Below, one piece after another: positions 63,372-64,000 of a stretch of DNA of 64,000 bases; positions within the stretch are counted from its first letter, which is position 1, and every line of letters starts with the position of its first letter. The DNA comes from Hydrotalea flava (GTDB lineage: Bacteria > Bacteroidota > Bacteroidia > Chitinophagales > Chitinophagaceae): positions 1 through 64,000 of the forward strand of contig NZ_LUHG01000052.1 of assembly GCF_001623405.1 (NCBI RefSeq). The letters are read 5' to 3'. The notes beneath the pieces are model-generated. The model was not told the origin of the DNA and did not search any database. It saw only the letters and a program-made list of their open reading frames with translations. A program made the translations under genes and the position numbers.

Positions 63372-64000
63372 CTAAGGAATAGAATGCAGGTATTCTTCCA
63401 GTTCCGATTCTGTTTTAAAACGTACTTCTCTTGCTTTACTGCCCAAATTAGGCCCAACAATGCCGGCGGCTTCTAACTGATCCATTAACCTGCCGGCCCG
63501 ATTATAACCCAATTTCATTCTTCGCTGAATGAGCGAAGTGCTACCTACCTGATTTTGCACAATTAAACGCGCTGCATCTTCAAACAGTGGATCACGATCT
63601 GTAACATCCATTTCTCTGCCTTCCATATCTTTTTCATCTACATATTCCGGCAATAAAAATGCTTCAGGATATCCTCTTTGTTCCCCAATAAAATTACATA
63701 CCTTATCTACTTCAGGTGTATCAACAAAAGCGCACTGTAATCGAACAATTTCCCCATTATAATTAATCAGCATATCGCCTTTCCCAATTAACTGCTCTGC
63801 CCCTCCTGCATCTAAAATGGTTCTGCTATCTATTTTAGAAGACACTTTAAAAGCAATTCGGGCAGGAAAATTGGCCTTGATGGTTCCTGTAATAATATTT
63901 ACCGATGGTCTTTGTGTAGCAATAATTAAGTGTATACCGATTGCCCTTGCCAATTGCGCCAACCGGGCAATGGGCATTTCAACTTCTTTACCGGCAGTCA
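63372..64000 (-). CDS. ftsK: DNA translocase FtsK, C-terminal part (runs off the window)
   Basis: The open frame continues past position 64000; about 209 codons of the C-terminus are visible. The end of the RecA-like motor is seen: IARLAQLARAIGIHLIIATQ, then RPSVNIITGTIKANFPARIA and ILDAGGAEQLIGKGDML. The winged-helix gamma domain that reads KOPS sites follows at the C-terminus (STSLIQRRMKLGYNRAGRLM). It pumps DNA and helps resolve chromosome dimers at the division septum. The N-terminal membrane part lies outside. Confidence 0.95.
   Translation of the reverse strand, partial: TAGKEVEMPIARLAQLARAIGIHLIIATQRPSVNIITGTIKANFPARIAFKVSSKIDSRTILDAGGAEQLIGKGDMLINYNGEIVRLQCAFVDTPEVDKVCNFIGEQRGYPEAFLLPEYVDEKDMEGREMDVTDRDPLFEDAARLIVQNQVGSTSLIQRRMKLGYNRAGRLMDQLEAAGIVGPNLGSKAREVRFKTESELEEYLHSIP

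Overview
The window is AT-rich bacterial DNA from a Bacteroidota, most like the Chitinophagaceae (inference from gene content; no 16S rRNA is present). Support comes from two SusC/SusD outer-membrane glycan uptake pairs, many secreted lipoproteins and glycoside hydrolases, Bacteroidota-type promoters (-7 element TAnnTTTG, for example TATCTTTG) and hairpin/T-run terminators. No rRNA, CRISPR array or complete insertion sequence was seen.

Layout. 1-757: gene-free, with three imperfect repeats that look like the end of an insertion sequence and several hairpins. 758-1290 (minus): an intact tRNA-Asp(GTC), a small GIY-YIG nuclease gene and a decayed second tRNA-Asp copy in which the nuclease gene ends. 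1421-4109 (plus): housekeeping accA, dapA, cmk. 4188-8732 (minus): D-xylose operon xylB-xylA-symporter with a divergent AraC-type regulator at 8902. 9751-15548: universal stress protein, OmpA-like lipoprotein, two-component system, ClC channel. 15763-20274 (minus): first SusC/SusD pair. 20790-29418 (minus): hexuronate operon uxaB-uxaA-uxaC-kdgK-eda-exuT-esterase, preceded by a broken pectinesterase gene. 30257-31878: thioesterase and uxuA.

32131-52377 is a glucuronoxylan utilisation locus. Its minus arm is GH3, SusC, SusD and a GH10 xylanase with an inserted carbohydrate-binding module. Its plus arm is two tandem LacI regulators, an SDR dehydrogenase, GH115 alpha-glucuronidase, an SGNH/SASA esterase, a CE4 deacetylase, a second GH10 and GH43. 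The same 12-bp palindrome GCAACCGATTGC lies before both lacI genes, and a second palindrome lies in the divergent GH3/lacI spacer. 52427-57080: acyl-CoA carboxylase beta subunit, PhzF, RNase HI, UbiX and a GH53 galactanase lipoprotein. 57231-64000: clpC, a STAS protein, RNase Z, a secreted esterase, a LolA-like protein and the 3' part of ftsK.

How the genes work together (inference from families). Esterases deacetylate xylan, GH115 removes (methyl)glucuronate, GH10 cuts the backbone, and SusC/SusD import the oligomers. GH43 and GH3 release xylose, which the symporter, XylA and XylB carry into the pentose phosphate pathway. Uronic acids enter through ExuT and UxaC, then go either through UxaB/UxaA (altronate route) or through mannonate and UxuA, with the SDR as candidate reductase. 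Both routes meet at KDG, which KdgK and Eda convert to pyruvate and glyceraldehyde-3-phosphate. The broken pectinesterase suggests the hexuronate operon once also served pectin. The least ordinary features are the tRNA-Asp/GIY-YIG/tRNA-remnant unit and the shared operators of the two LacI genes.
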